DNA of 64,000 nucleotides from Ruminococcaceae bacterium UBA7212 (GTDB lineage: Bacteria; Bacillota; Clostridia; Oscillospirales; Acutalibacteraceae), in NCBI GenBank assembly GCA_002490525.1, contig DKUE01000039.1, positions 47,823 to 111,822 on the forward strand. Reading direction: 5' to 3'. The notes beneath the pieces were generated by a model. The model made no database searches. It was not told the origin of the DNA and was given only the letters and a program-made list of their open reading frames with translations. Positions within the stretch are counted from its first letter, which is position 1, and each line of letters starts with the position of its first letter. Shown here piece after piece: positions 7,305 to 16,036 of this stretch. Both the position numbers and the translations under genes were made by a program.

Positions 7305-9026
7305 TTAATTCGCTTTTACACGGTAAACCTTTACACCGTGTGCAGGCACTACGGCAGACAGCATATCCAAAGTGTCTGTAACATTCTTGTCCCAGAGGTC
7401 TGTACACGCATATTTTTCTGCACTCGGCAGTCCTGCAAACGCAAGATTGGACAACGCGCGCAAAGAAGTACCGATTTGTATTTCCTTCGGTCCTTTGTTA
7501 AACAGGCAAACAGCCACCTCACCGCCGACCAGCGGTTTTACGAGCACATCATAAATGCCTGTTGTTTTAATGCGGCGGCAGGGCACACATTTCTCATCCT
7601 GGTCCACGGCAATTAAATCGGTATTTTTCAGGATTTGCAGTACCGGGTGCTCCGTATCCGCTGTACCGTCGGCACGCATAAAGCTGCGCAGGTCATTCCC
7701 GAGAATCAAAGGTGACGCCATCATGCACCACAAAGTAAAATGTGATTTATTTTCTTCAACGGTCAGCTTGCCGTTGCCGACTTCCAGCATGTCAGGGTCG
7801 TTATAACCGCCGACACACGCATGCTTGTAAAGCCGCACATTGGCTTCGTAAATGCCGACAATTGAAGCCCAGTTCGCCTGAATGTCGGGGGTCGTACGCC
7901 AAAGGTTGCCCGCTTCGCTGCCCCAGCGCCAAGGCTTGTTCCTGCCCCATTCGCAAATGGAAAACACAATCGGCTTTTCAGGCACGCCGTTTTTCTCGGC
8001 ATATTGCTTTGTAGCTCGCTTCAGCTCTTTGCCCATTGCAATGTACTGTGCGGCAGCGCTGTCCATTTTAGAGGCAATCGGATTGCGCAGTTCAATCGTA
8101 TTGTCGCCCGCTTCCAAATGTATCATAACCTGCGTTCTGCCGCCGCGCGGGTTAAACGCTTGGGTCGGCGGAAATACAACGGGGTATTCGTCTTTGCCGT
8201 TGACCGTTGCGACCAAATATTTCTCCGTATTTCCCTCTTTATGCACCAAGAAAGTCAGGACATACTCCCCGGCTTTCGGAACGTTCACAAAGCTGAATTT
8301 GACGGAACCGAGATTGCTGTCCAAACGGGTGACATAGGAATCGTCCTCTGTCGTAACGATTTTTGCCGCACCGTACAATTCCGCATTTTCCGCCGCCAAA
8401 GAAATTTCTTCCGTCAAATCCCCGCCCCCGATTAAAATGCCTTCAAGCCAAGGCGCTTTTGTCGGGATATACTGATGATGACAGAAATCGTATTTAAAGT
8501 ATTCAATGCCCCACTCGGCAAAGGTTTCCGCATCGATACGCTCATGCCCGAGCGAAGCAGGTAAATCCTCGCAGGTCAGCGTGCCGTTGGAAGAATAAAT
8601 CCCTGCTTTAAAGCCTTTTTCGTTTAAGTTGCGGACAAGGGCGGGGATCCCCGACGGAAACGTTGTCAAATCGCCCTGCAATTTACCGTTTTTGTCACGC
8701 AGAGAGCTTTGCCAGCAATCGTCTAAATTCACATAATTATAACCTGCGTCCAAAAGCCCGGTGGCTTTCATGGCATCGGCGGTTTCCAAAATCAAATTTT
8801 CATCAATATGATTATGGAAAGTGTTCCAGCTTGACCAGCCCATCGGGGGCTTGAGCGCCGCACCGTTGTTGTAGGGTGCACTTGCTTTCACATGCACACC
8901 TGTACGCGCGACTGCCTTTTTTATCTCGCAAACCGGGCAGATGTTTTTCTTTTTCAGCACGGCAGCACCTGCCGCCGCTGCACCTACCGCCAGCGTAACT
9001 GCGGCGGGAATGATTTTTTCAAGCAT
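7305..9026 (-). CDS. Membrane-anchored GH27 alpha-galactosidase with inserted carbohydrate-binding-like domain
   Basis: GH27 enzymes cleave terminal alpha-galactosides (or alpha-GalNAc/beta-arabinopyranosides) with retention. Residues 5-24 form an Ala/Val-rich membrane segment that ends in lysines without a clear cleavage site, so the enzyme is probably tethered. The barrel starts with PPMGWSSWNTF (60-70) and YVNLDDCW. YFKYDFC supplies the likely nucleophile Asp180, and the GGYNDPDML segment (407-414) holds the candidate acid/base. About 150 residues between Asp180 and PIVFSICEWG (352-361) form a beta-sandwich resembling CBM35/CBM6, inserted inside the catalytic barrel. GAGAGG precedes the ATG. 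Substrate preference cannot be settled from sequence. Confidence 0.9.
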   Translation of the reverse strand: MLEKIIPAAVTLAVGAAAAGAAVLKKKNICPVCEIKKAVARTGVHVKASAPYNNGAALKPPMGWSSWNTFHNHIDENLILETADAMKATGLLDAGYNYVNLDDCWQSSLRDKNGKLQGDLTTFPSGIPALVRNLNEKGFKAGIYSSNGTLTCEDLPASLGHERIDAETFAEWGIEYFKYDFCHHQYIPTKAPWLEGILIGGGDLTEEISLAAENAELYGAAKIVTTEDDSYVTRLDSNLGSVKFSFVNVPKAGEYVLTFLVHKEGNTEKYLVATVNGKDEYPVVFPPTQAFNPRGGRTQVMIHLEAGDNTIELRNPIASKMDSAAAQYIAMGKELKRATKQYAEKNGVPEKPIVFSICEWGRNKPWRWGSEAGNLWRTTPDIQANWASIVGIYEANVRLYKHACVGGYNDPDMLEVGNGKLTVEENKSHFTLWCMMASPLILGNDLRSFMRADGTADTEHPVLQILKNTDLIAVDQDEKCVPCRRIKTTGIYDVLVKPLVGGEVAVCLFNKGPKEIQIGTSLRALSNLAFAGLPSAEKYACTDLWDKNVTDTLDMLSAVVPAHGVKVYRVKAN

Positions 9027-9061
9027 TGCAATAACCTCTCTCGTATCGTATTGTAAAATAC

Positions 9062-9098
9062 AAAAAGAGGGCAGGCGTCCCGCCTGTCCTCTCTTTTT
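9062..9098 (-). terminator. Terminator of the ispH/S1 gene
   Basis: AGAGGGCAGGCG (9066-9077) pairs with CGCCTGTCCTCT (9081-9092), with one G-U pair. A run of T follows on the minus strand (AAAAA at 9062-9066 on plus) and a T run on the plus strand too. It ends the rpiR-to-ispH cluster, and GH27 starts only 36 bases later. Confidence 0.8.
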
Positions 9099-9134
9099 CT
9101 GTGCCTTTTTCGGCGGAGTTTTGGGTTCTATAAC

Positions 9135-11171
9135 TTATTCTTCCGTTGTTTCTGCCGCAGCCGCCGATTCATCAATGGAAACGGGCTCACTGTCCGCAGT
9201 ATCAGCAACCGGCGCATCCAAAAGTGCTTTCATGGAAAGGCTGACACGTTTTTTGTCGAAGTCTACGTCCAAAATCTTTACGTCAACTTCATCGCCGACC
9301 TTCAGCACCTCTGCCGGGTTACCGATATGGCTGTGGGAAATTTCAGAAATGTGAATCAAACCGTCAATCCCCGGAATCACCGATGCAAACGCACCGAAGG
9401 TGGTAAGACCCACGATTTTCGCCTTTACAGCCGAGCCGATGGGATAATCTCTCTTGAGGATTTCCCACGGATTGTCCTCAATTTTCTTGTAACCGAGCGA
9501 AATCTTCTTGTTTTCACGGTCCAGACCCTTTATGTAGACCTCAACGGTATCGCCGACCTTCACAACATCCGACGGATGCTTGATACGGCTCCAAGAAAGC
9601 TCGGAAATGTGCACCATGCCGTCTACGCCGCCGATGTCCACAAACGCACCGTAGCTTGTAAGCGAACGGACGGTACCTGTATAGGTCTGCCCTTCCTCAG
9701 CCTGCGCCCAGAAAGCTTCTTCTGCCGCCGCACGTGCATCTTTGTATGCCGCTCGGATAGAGCCAACCACTCTTTTTCTTCTTCTGTCCACTTCAATGAT
9801 TTTGAAGGAAACTGTCTTGCCGACCATTTCTTCCAAAGAATCACTGCGGCTGATTTTGGAAAGCGATGCAGGCACGAACACACGAATGCCGTTGTACTGC
9901 ACAAACAGACCTTTGCCGTCACCGACAACGCCTGTAACCTTGCCTTCGACTGCCTCTTCATTTTCTTCGGACAGCTCGTCCCAAGCTTTAATTGCATCGT
10001 AACGTCTCTTAGAAAGGGCAACGGTGCCTTCCATATCGTTTGTCTTCATGATGATGAGGTTGAGCTCATCGCCGATTTTTACTTCCGCAGTCATATCTGC
10101 GGTGGGGTCGCTGCTGTACTCTGCGGCGGAAATATAGCCTGTGTGCTTTCTGCCGGTGATTTCAACCTGAATCTCGGAAGGCGTTACCGCGACAACGCGG
10201 CCAACGACCTTCTGGTCAGAGCTTGTGTCTATATATTCTTCAAGCATATCGGCAAAGCTGGTTGCTTCAGAAGACATTGCAGACTCCTCCTTTTCAACTA
10301 ATTCTGCCTGTGTTTGCGTAAGATTTTCGGACATTGTTTTTAGTACCTCCTTAATAATACTGTCCGGTGTAGATGCACCGGCAGTAACGCCGACTGACGG
10401 AAAACGGGACAGGTCAATGCCATTTAACTCCTGTGCCGTTTCAATCAGAAAGGTTGGACAGTTTTCGGCGCAAACCGCTTTGAGCTTTGCGGTATTGGAG
10501 CTTTGCCGCCCGCCGATGATGAGCATCGCATCGTTCTCAAGCGACAACCGCCGCGCTTCTGCCTGTCTTTCCTCAGTCGCACTACATATTGTATCAAAAA
10601 TTACGGCGTTTGTATATACCATTTTTATTTTTTTTACACATTTTTTAAAGGAATTTGTACTGAAAGTCGTTTGCGCAACCACAATTAAGCCGTTTTTGTC
10701 CAAATCAGGATAAGTTTCCAGTAAAGAAAGCAGCTCCGCATAAGTATTAAATACAAAGGATTGACCATTGCAAAAGCTACGAATTCCAATCACTTCGGGG
10801 TGTGTTTTGTCCCCCGCTATCAGCGTCACATTTTCTTTTGCAGAATGTTCACGGACAATTTTGTGGATTTTCGTAACAAACGGACAGGTCGCATTGCAGA
10901 ACGGTGCGCCTGACTGCTCTACCTGTGCAAGCGTTTCTTTCGGTACGCCGTGCGTACGGATAACCAACGTTTCGCCGTTGTCACATTCCGCAGGGCTCTC
11001 AATGACACGCACGCCGTGCCGTTCAAAATGCCCGATGACCTGCGGATTGTGGATAATCGGGCCCAAAGTGCAGGCGCACGTACCCGCCTCGACCATATTT
11101 TCAAGCATTTGCACCGCACGGTTCACACCGAAGCAAAAACCCGCAGTTTTGGCAAGTGTTATTTTTTGCAA
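9135..11171 (-). CDS. ispH: Fusion of IspH (HMB-PP reductase) and ribosomal protein S1
   Basis: Residues 1-285 are 4-hydroxy-3-methylbut-2-enyl diphosphate reductase, the last MEP-pathway enzyme, which makes IPP and DMAPP. Its [4Fe-4S] cysteines lie in GFCFGV (13), NATCPF and TICSATEERQ. After a linker, four S1 RNA-binding domains follow (about 325-670), the third containing TSYGAFVDIGGVDGMVHISEL. This fusion is well known in Clostridia. The reading frame is open further up, but GGGAGGA sits seven bases before the TTG at 11171, which I take as the start; it overlaps the end of plsC by 13 bases. A terminator follows at 9062-9098. Confidence 0.95.
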   Translation of the reverse strand: MQKITLAKTAGFCFGVNRAVQMLENMVEAGTCACTLGPIIHNPQVIGHFERHGVRVIESPAECDNGETLVIRTHGVPKETLAQVEQSGAPFCNATCPFVTKIHKIVREHSAKENVTLIAGDKTHPEVIGIRSFCNGQSFVFNTYAELLSLLETYPDLDKNGLIVVAQTTFSTNSFKKCVKKIKMVYTNAVIFDTICSATEERQAEARRLSLENDAMLIIGGRQSSNTAKLKAVCAENCPTFLIETAQELNGIDLSRFPSVGVTAGASTPDSIIKEVLKTMSENLTQTQAELVEKEESAMSSEATSFADMLEEYIDTSSDQKVVGRVVAVTPSEIQVEITGRKHTGYISAAEYSSDPTADMTAEVKIGDELNLIIMKTNDMEGTVALSKRRYDAIKAWDELSEENEEAVEGKVTGVVGDGKGLFVQYNGIRVFVPASLSKISRSDSLEEMVGKTVSFKIIEVDRRRKRVVGSIRAAYKDARAAAEEAFWAQAEEGQTYTGTVRSLTSYGAFVDIGGVDGMVHISELSWSRIKHPSDVVKVGDTVEVYIKGLDRENKKISLGYKKIEDNPWEILKRDYPIGSAVKAKIVGLTTFGAFASVIPGIDGLIHISEISHSHIGNPAEVLKVGDEVDVKILDVDFDKKRVSLSMKALLDAPVADTADSEPVSIDESAAAAETTEE

Positions 11172-11803
11172 TGCCCTTCCTCCCAAAGCTTAGTGATTTC
11201 ATCCATAATACGTCGGGACGCTTCCTTCAGCTCACGGGATTTGCCTTCTTCGGTAAAGCCGAATTCTTCATTTTTGATAAGCGTGCCGAACCGAACCGTC
11301 AGCCGCGTGCCGCGTTTATATTCTTCATCGGTATAAATGGAAACAGGCAGTACATCCGCACCCGTCTGCTTCGCGATAAGCGCCACCCCCGATTTTGCCC
11401 GTTTCGGTGCATAATCCTCTGAACGCGTACCCTCCGGGAAGATCCCCAGCACCCAACCGTTTTGCAAAATCTGTTCCGCATGCGTAATGGCTGTCATATC
11501 GCCCTTGCCGCGCACCACGGGGAAAGCATTCAAATGCGTAATAAAGATTCCAAGCGCTTTATTTTCGAACAACTCTTCTTTTGCCATAAAATGAATCACC
11601 CGTTTGCCCGAACCTCCCAAAGCAATAGGGTCAAAGGAGCTTTGGTGGTTGCACGCCAAAATAAAGCCGCCCTTTTTCGGTATATTCTCCGTGCCGACAT
11701 AGGTGCATTTCTGTACGGTTTTACACACCGCTTTTGCAAGCGGCGTAAGTACGGTGTACAGCTTATATTCCTTAACTTTTGAAAAATCGTAAAGTTCTGA
11801 CAT
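11159..11803 (-). CDS. plsC: 1-acyl-sn-glycerol-3-phosphate acyltransferase
   Basis: PlsC acylates lysophosphatidate to phosphatidate at the membrane, the second acylation of phospholipid synthesis. The catalytic HX4D motif is NHQSSFD (His53, Asp58) and the acyl-acceptor motif is FPEGTRS (122-128). FPVVRG (94-99) is the third family block. The 214 residues match the shorter bacterial form. It lies between cmk and ispH/S1 in the usual clostridial cluster, 22 bases after cmk, and overlaps the next gene by 13 bases. Confidence 0.94.
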   Translation of the reverse strand: MSELYDFSKVKEYKLYTVLTPLAKAVCKTVQKCTYVGTENIPKKGGFILACNHQSSFDPIALGGSGKRVIHFMAKEELFENKALGIFITHLNAFPVVRGKGDMTAITHAEQILQNGWVLGIFPEGTRSEDYAPKRAKSGVALIAKQTGADVLPVSIYTDEEYKRGTRLTVRFGTLIKNEEFGFTEEGKSRELKEASRRIMDEITKLWEEGHCKK

Positions 11804-11825
11804 GGTTTTTGGTTCTCCTATGTAA

Positions 11826-12494
11826 TCAATCGGTTATCTTACTTTGCACAACAGAAATCACCTTTTCCACAGACTCTTGGAGCGTCAGTGCGGTGGTGTC
11901 TACCAAAATGCTGTCGGCGGCAGGCTTTAAGGGGGCTACCGCACGGTGCGAATCATTATAATCACGCTGTTTCAAATCAGCGAGTACGTCCTTGAATGTA
12001 TCCTGCGCACCCTTTTCCTGCAATTCCTTATAGCGCCGCATGGCGCGCGCCTCCGGCGAAGCGGTTAAAAAGATTTTCACCTGTGCCTCAGGCAATACAA
12101 CCGTACCAATATCGCGTCCGTCCATAATACAGTCGTTAAGCTTTGCAATATTTCGCTGTAAATCAAATAAAAACTGCCGCACGCCGGGTACTGCGGAAAC
12201 ATCGGAAGCCGCCATACTCGCGGCAGGTGTACGGATTTCTTCCGAAACATCCTTGCCGTTTAAAAACACATGCTGTATGTCGCCGATGAATTTCAGCTCT
12301 ACGCAAATATCTGAAAGTGTCTGCGCCACTGCATCGGCATTTTTTGTATCCACGCCGCGGCGTAAAGCATATACGCCGACCGCACGGTACAGCGCACCTG
12401 TATCTACATAAATATAACCCAATGCCTTTGCTGCCGTACGGGCGATGGTGCTTTTTCCCGCTCCCGCAGGACCGTCGATTGCTACGTTTATCAT
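11826..12494 (-). CDS. cmk: (d)CMP kinase
   Basis: Cytidylate kinase phosphorylates CMP and dCMP to the diphosphates with ATP. The P-loop is GPAGAGKS (8-15). DTGALYRAVG is the CMP-binding/insert start, and DGRDIGTVVLP and RRYKEL are typical. The length of 222 residues is normal. The open frame upstream has no ribosome site; the ATG at 12494 gives the canonical MINVAIDGPAGAGKS N-terminus. It forms the cluster flavoprotein-cmk-plsC-ispH/S1. Confidence 0.95.
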   Translation of the reverse strand: MINVAIDGPAGAGKSTIARTAAKALGYIYVDTGALYRAVGVYALRRGVDTKNADAVAQTLSDICVELKFIGDIQHVFLNGKDVSEEIRTPAASMAASDVSAVPGVRQFLFDLQRNIAKLNDCIMDGRDIGTVVLPEAQVKIFLTASPEARAMRRYKELQEKGAQDTFKDVLADLKQRDYNDSHRAVAPLKPAADSILVDTTALTLQESVEKVISVVQSKITD

Positions 12495-12514
12495 ATATTC
12501 TGTTCCTTTTTCTT

Positions 12515-13756
12515 TTATTCGCTCGCGGAAACGCCCGCAAGCCTTCCCGTAGAAAATGCAATCTGCAAATTGAAACCGCCTGTGTAGCCATCGCAGTCCA
12601 GCAATTCGCCTGCAAAGTACAACCCGCGGCACAGCTTGCTCTCCATGGTTTTCGGATTGATTTCACTTGTTTTCACGCCGCCCGCAGTCACAATTGCCTC
12701 TTTCATATCGTAAAAATCCATAACCGTCAGGCGAAGCCCTTTTACGGTTTCCACAAGCTTTTGACGCTGTTCCTTAGTAATTTGATTCACCTTTTCGGAC
12801 GGACGCAGTCCCGCACGGTGCAATACGGCAGGGATAATTGCACGCGGGAGCAAAAGCCCCAGGGTGTTGGCGATGGATTTGTTTAAATTCTCCGAGAAGT
12901 CGCGTAAAACACGTGCATCCAATTTTTCGTGTGACAGTGCGGGCTTTAAATCAATATCTATAATATACCGTTCCGCCTGCATTTCACGCATATGTGCACT
13001 TGCCGACAAAATCATCGGTCCCGAAACACCGAAATGCGTGAACAGCATCTCGCCGAAATCCTCATAAATCACTTTTTTCGTTTTTGTGTCTTGCACGGAA
13101 ATCGCTGTATTTCGAAGGGAAAGCCCCATACAGTCACTGCAAAACCCTTCACGGCAACGCAGTGCGGACAAAGAGGGATACAGAGCTGTTACGGTATGTC
13201 CGACGCTTTTTGCCAAAGCATAGCCGTCCCCTGTAGACCCCGTTTTCGGATAAGATTTTCCGCCTGTCGCCAAAATCACACGGTCGGCTAAAATGCATTC
13301 GCCGCTTTCAGTTTTCACACCTTTTACCGCACCGTTTTCCGTCAGCAATTCCGTTACACGCGCCTGCGTTATCTGCACGCCGACATCCGAGAGATAGCGC
13401 GAGAGCGCATCCACAATATCCGCCGCCCTGTCTGACTGCGGGAAAACGCGGTTTCCGCGTTCCACCTTCAGCGGCACACCGTAATCCTCAAAAAAATCAA
13501 TGGTGTCCTGCGGCATAAACCCCGCAAACGCACTGTATAAAAACCGCCCGTTGCCGGGGATATTTTGAATCAACATATCGACTGCATCCGTATGATGTGT
13601 AACGTTACAGCGTCCCTTCCCCGTAATCAGAACCTTTCTGCCGATTTTGGCGTTCCGCTCCACGAGCAGCACATCGGCACAGTTTTCCGCCGCCGTGCCC
13701 GCCGCCACGGTACCTGCCGCACCTGCCCCGACAACAATGACTTTCTTACTCTGCAT
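12515..13756 (-). CDS. YhiN/HI0933-family flavoprotein
   Basis: A 413-residue FAD-binding protein of the HI0933 family, often labelled aminoacetone oxidase family; no reaction is established for most members. The N-terminal dinucleotide-binding motif is VVGAGAAG (8-15). Conserved blocks follow: GRKVLITGKGRCNVTH, the ATGGKSYPKTGSTGDGY segment, and the C-terminal AGGVKTSEINPKTMESK and LYFAGELLDCDGYTGGFN, which close over the flavin. The ATG at 13756 overlaps the end of the rpiR-type gene by 11 bases, so translation is coupled. It is a constant neighbour of cmk in Clostridia. Confidence 0.92.
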   Translation of the reverse strand: MQSKKVIVVGAGAAGTVAAGTAAENCADVLLVERNAKIGRKVLITGKGRCNVTHHTDAVDMLIQNIPGNGRFLYSAFAGFMPQDTIDFFEDYGVPLKVERGNRVFPQSDRAADIVDALSRYLSDVGVQITQARVTELLTENGAVKGVKTESGECILADRVILATGGKSYPKTGSTGDGYALAKSVGHTVTALYPSLSALRCREGFCSDCMGLSLRNTAISVQDTKTKKVIYEDFGEMLFTHFGVSGPMILSASAHMREMQAERYIIDIDLKPALSHEKLDARVLRDFSENLNKSIANTLGLLLPRAIIPAVLHRAGLRPSEKVNQITKEQRQKLVETVKGLRLTVMDFYDMKEAIVTAGGVKTSEINPKTMESKLCRGLYFAGELLDCDGYTGGFNLQIAFSTGRLAGVSASE

Positions 13757-14627
13757 TTTCGGGAATATCCTCCGTTTTTTCATAAACCTGGTATTCATCC
13801 CAGATGCCTTCGAGTTTATTGAAGTTGTCATATACCTCATCGCGGCGCGAAAGTGTTACACCGACAATCAAGGCATTCATAAGACTCAGCGGTGCGGTAA
13901 GGGAATCGACCACAGACGCCATATCGCTGCGCGCGACCAAAAGATGATTGGCATACAGCGCAATCGGCGATTTTTCCGTATCGGTGACAGCAATAATTTT
14001 TGCACCGCGGTCTGCAATAAAGCGCAGTGCGCTGACCGTTTGCTTAGAATACCGCGGGAAGCTGATTGCAATACAAACATCCTCTTCCCCAATGCGGAAC
14101 ATCTGCTCAAACATTTCCGATGCACTGGAAGTATCGACCAGCACAACCGAGTCAAACACTAAATTAAAATAGAAAGCCAAAAATGATGCCAACGCCGCCG
14201 AGGAACGGACGCCGAGAATATAAATACGGCGCGCACGGTTGATTTCCTGCACGGCATTTTGAAAATCGGCACGGGAAGTACGCTCCGCCGTTTCGCGTAT
14301 CAGCTCAATATCATCACTCAAAACCGAACTGATAATATCCCCGTCGCCGATAAGACTTTCGGAAACCTCCATGCGCTGTACGGCAGTCAGCTTCGATTTA
14401 ATCATCTGCTGTAACTCGCGCTGTAATTCCGGATAACCCTTAAACCCCAGCTCTGTGGCAAACCGCACCACAGTGGATTCGCTCACGCCGACCTTATTTC
14501 CCAATGCGGCGGCGGTCATAAACGCCGCTTTGTCATAGTTTTCTGCAATATACGCCGCGATTTTTTTATGCCCTTTTGACAAGCGGCGCAAATTGGCCTC
14601 CATGGAAGCTAATAAAGAACTGTTCAT
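13746..14627 (-). CDS. MurR/RpiR family transcriptional regulator
   Basis: A 293-residue regulator with an N-terminal HTH_6 domain (about 1-77, with AAALGNKVGVSESTVVRFATELGFKGYPE) and a C-terminal SIS sugar-phosphate-binding domain (about 120-260, with IYILGVRSSAALASF and CIAISFPRYSKQTV). It probably senses a phosphorylated sugar or amino sugar. An in-frame ATG ten codons upstream is possible, but AAAGGA is spaced for the ATG at 14627. It heads the flavoprotein-cmk-plsC-ispH cluster from the promoter at 14662-14689. Its regulon is not evident from the neighbours. Confidence 0.9.
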   Translation of the reverse strand: MNSSLLASMEANLRRLSKGHKKIAAYIAENYDKAAFMTAAALGNKVGVSESTVVRFATELGFKGYPELQRELQQMIKSKLTAVQRMEVSESLIGDGDIISSVLSDDIELIRETAERTSRADFQNAVQEINRARRIYILGVRSSAALASFLAFYFNLVFDSVVLVDTSSASEMFEQMFRIGEEDVCIAISFPRYSKQTVSALRFIADRGAKIIAVTDTEKSPIALYANHLLVARSDMASVVDSLTAPLSLMNALIVGVTLSRRDEVYDNFNKLEGIWDEYQVYEKTEDIPENAE

Positions 14628-14661
14628 AACACCCTGTCCTTTTTCCTTTATATTCACTTTT

Positions 14662-14689
14662 ATTATAATATTTTTTCAAAGGAAATCAA
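14662..14689 (-). promoter_or_regulatory. Sigma-A promoter of the rpiR-cmk-ispH cluster
   Basis: Minus-strand TTGATT (14684-14689), 16 bases, TATAAT (14662-14667), about 35 bases before the regulator's start. Confidence 0.6.
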
Positions 14690-14719
14690 GCAAAAATGCA
14701 GGATTTCATGCAAGGAAAT

Positions 14720-15907
14720 TCAAATCCGCACCGTGTTCTCTGTCATTTCCGTGCCGCACGGGCGTATTTCGGGCAAGGTAAGATTATAAATATCAGTGGC
14801 AAGACATTCCAAACGAAATTGCCGCTGTGCATATGCCGAGAGATATGCCGCATCGGAAGCCCGCATTACAATCGGCAGTTGCGCCGTTTCCCGCGCGCGG
14901 CGCAGAAGGACTTTTCCGCGCTCGGAAAAACCCAGCACCCGCAAATACGGAATTTTTTCTGTATCCGAACGCCGTATGCCGAGAAATGCACTAAGCACAA
15001 TGCGGCGAATTCGTGCGTGACTGTAGCGCTTGGTTTTGGCGTTGTCAAATGCTTCAAGAAGTGTGCAGGCGGTACGGGCGGCGGTGAGAATCCGGTTTTC
15101 AATGCCCTCAGAGACATCCGGTACCGCTTCAAAATCTTTTGCTTCCGCTCTCCGCAAAAATGCAAGAACGGCAATATCCAATTTCGTATATAGCGCAGGG
15201 GCTAAGCCTTTCATGATTTCCGCATGTAAAATTTCCGCAGACGGCGGCGGCAGAAACGCCGTTACATCCTCCTGAATTTCTATTTTTTTTCGCAGTGCCG
15301 AACCGCTCGCAAAAGCATCTGCGGTCTCTGCCGCATCATGCGGTACACCCGCGCGCAAAACGGTCTGCGGTATAATTTCCGCATGCAGCTCCCGCAGGGC
15401 ACGAATGTATTCAATGCCGAGAATATTGTTCGGCGTTTGTAAAAGCGCAGCGATTTCCGTCCCATATAAGGTGCGCACCGCCTGCTCCCGTGCGGCGGCA
15501 AAGGATTCGCCCGCCTGCATCTGCCTGTGTATCACAGATTCCACAGCGGGATCAAAAAGCGTCTGTGCTGCCGTTTGCAGTTTGGAAATCTCGCCGCATT
15601 CGCTACCGAACAACAGCATATCTACCATTCCCAGTGCGCCCAGTACAGACACGCCGCCGCGTGCAAAGGTCTGCGCCCCCGCAACGGAAAACGCCAGCGG
15701 TAATTCTAATACCAAATCCGCACCGCACAAAAGCGCCGCTTCCGCACGCCTGTGCTTTTCTAAAATTGCAGGCTCCCCACGCTGTGTAAAATTGCCGCTC
15801 TGCACAACAACAATGCCGTCCGAAGCCATTTTTTTCGCTTCAGACAACAAATACGCGTGCCCGTTATGCAGCGGATTAAACTCCGCAATGATTCCCGCAA
15901 CCGACAT
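14720..15907 (-). CDS. tmcAL: tRNA(Met) cytidine acetate ligase
   Basis: TmcAL (formerly YlbM) activates acetate as acetyl-AMP and forms N4-acetylcytidine at the wobble base of elongator tRNA-Met. The nucleotidyltransferase motif is HNGH (14-17) in GIIAEFNPLHNGHAYLL. VVVQSGNFTQRGEPAILEKHRRAEAAL and GADLVLELP are family hallmarks, and the 395-residue length is normal. AGGAAG precedes the ATG. It is divergent from ackA, which fits a shared interest in acetate but may be chance. Confidence 0.94.
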   Translation of the reverse strand: MSVAGIIAEFNPLHNGHAYLLSEAKKMASDGIVVVQSGNFTQRGEPAILEKHRRAEAALLCGADLVLELPLAFSVAGAQTFARGGVSVLGALGMVDMLLFGSECGEISKLQTAAQTLFDPAVESVIHRQMQAGESFAAAREQAVRTLYGTEIAALLQTPNNILGIEYIRALRELHAEIIPQTVLRAGVPHDAAETADAFASGSALRKKIEIQEDVTAFLPPPSAEILHAEIMKGLAPALYTKLDIAVLAFLRRAEAKDFEAVPDVSEGIENRILTAARTACTLLEAFDNAKTKRYSHARIRRIVLSAFLGIRRSDTEKIPYLRVLGFSERGKVLLRRARETAQLPIVMRASDAAYLSAYAQRQFRLECLATDIYNLTLPEIRPCGTEMTENTVRI

Positions 15908-15929
15908 AACTGTTTCTTCCTTTTTCTAC

Positions 15930-15958
15930 TTGAAATTCCAAAAGACACAGTATATAAT
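15930..15958 (+). promoter_or_regulatory. Sigma-A promoter of ackA
   Basis: TTGAAA (15930-15935), 17 bases, TATAAT (15953-15958). It lies 78 bases before the GTG start of ackA. Confidence 0.7.
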
Positions 15959-16036
15959 AATATAGTTTAAACAAACTTGCAAGCCTTGTTCTATCAGGGC
16001 GGACAAGCATCAAGAAAGCTATTTGGAGGAATTTTT

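Noticed and set aside
9327..10301. 324-codon open frame on the plus strand
   Set aside because: It lies wholly antisense to the S1 domains of the IspH fusion, has no ribosome site, and its product is rich in Cys/His/Arg without any family pattern.
12163..12666. 167-codon minus-strand frame overlapping cmk
   Set aside because: It is a second frame across the end of the flavoprotein gene and cmk, both of which have strong motifs. It has no family resemblance.
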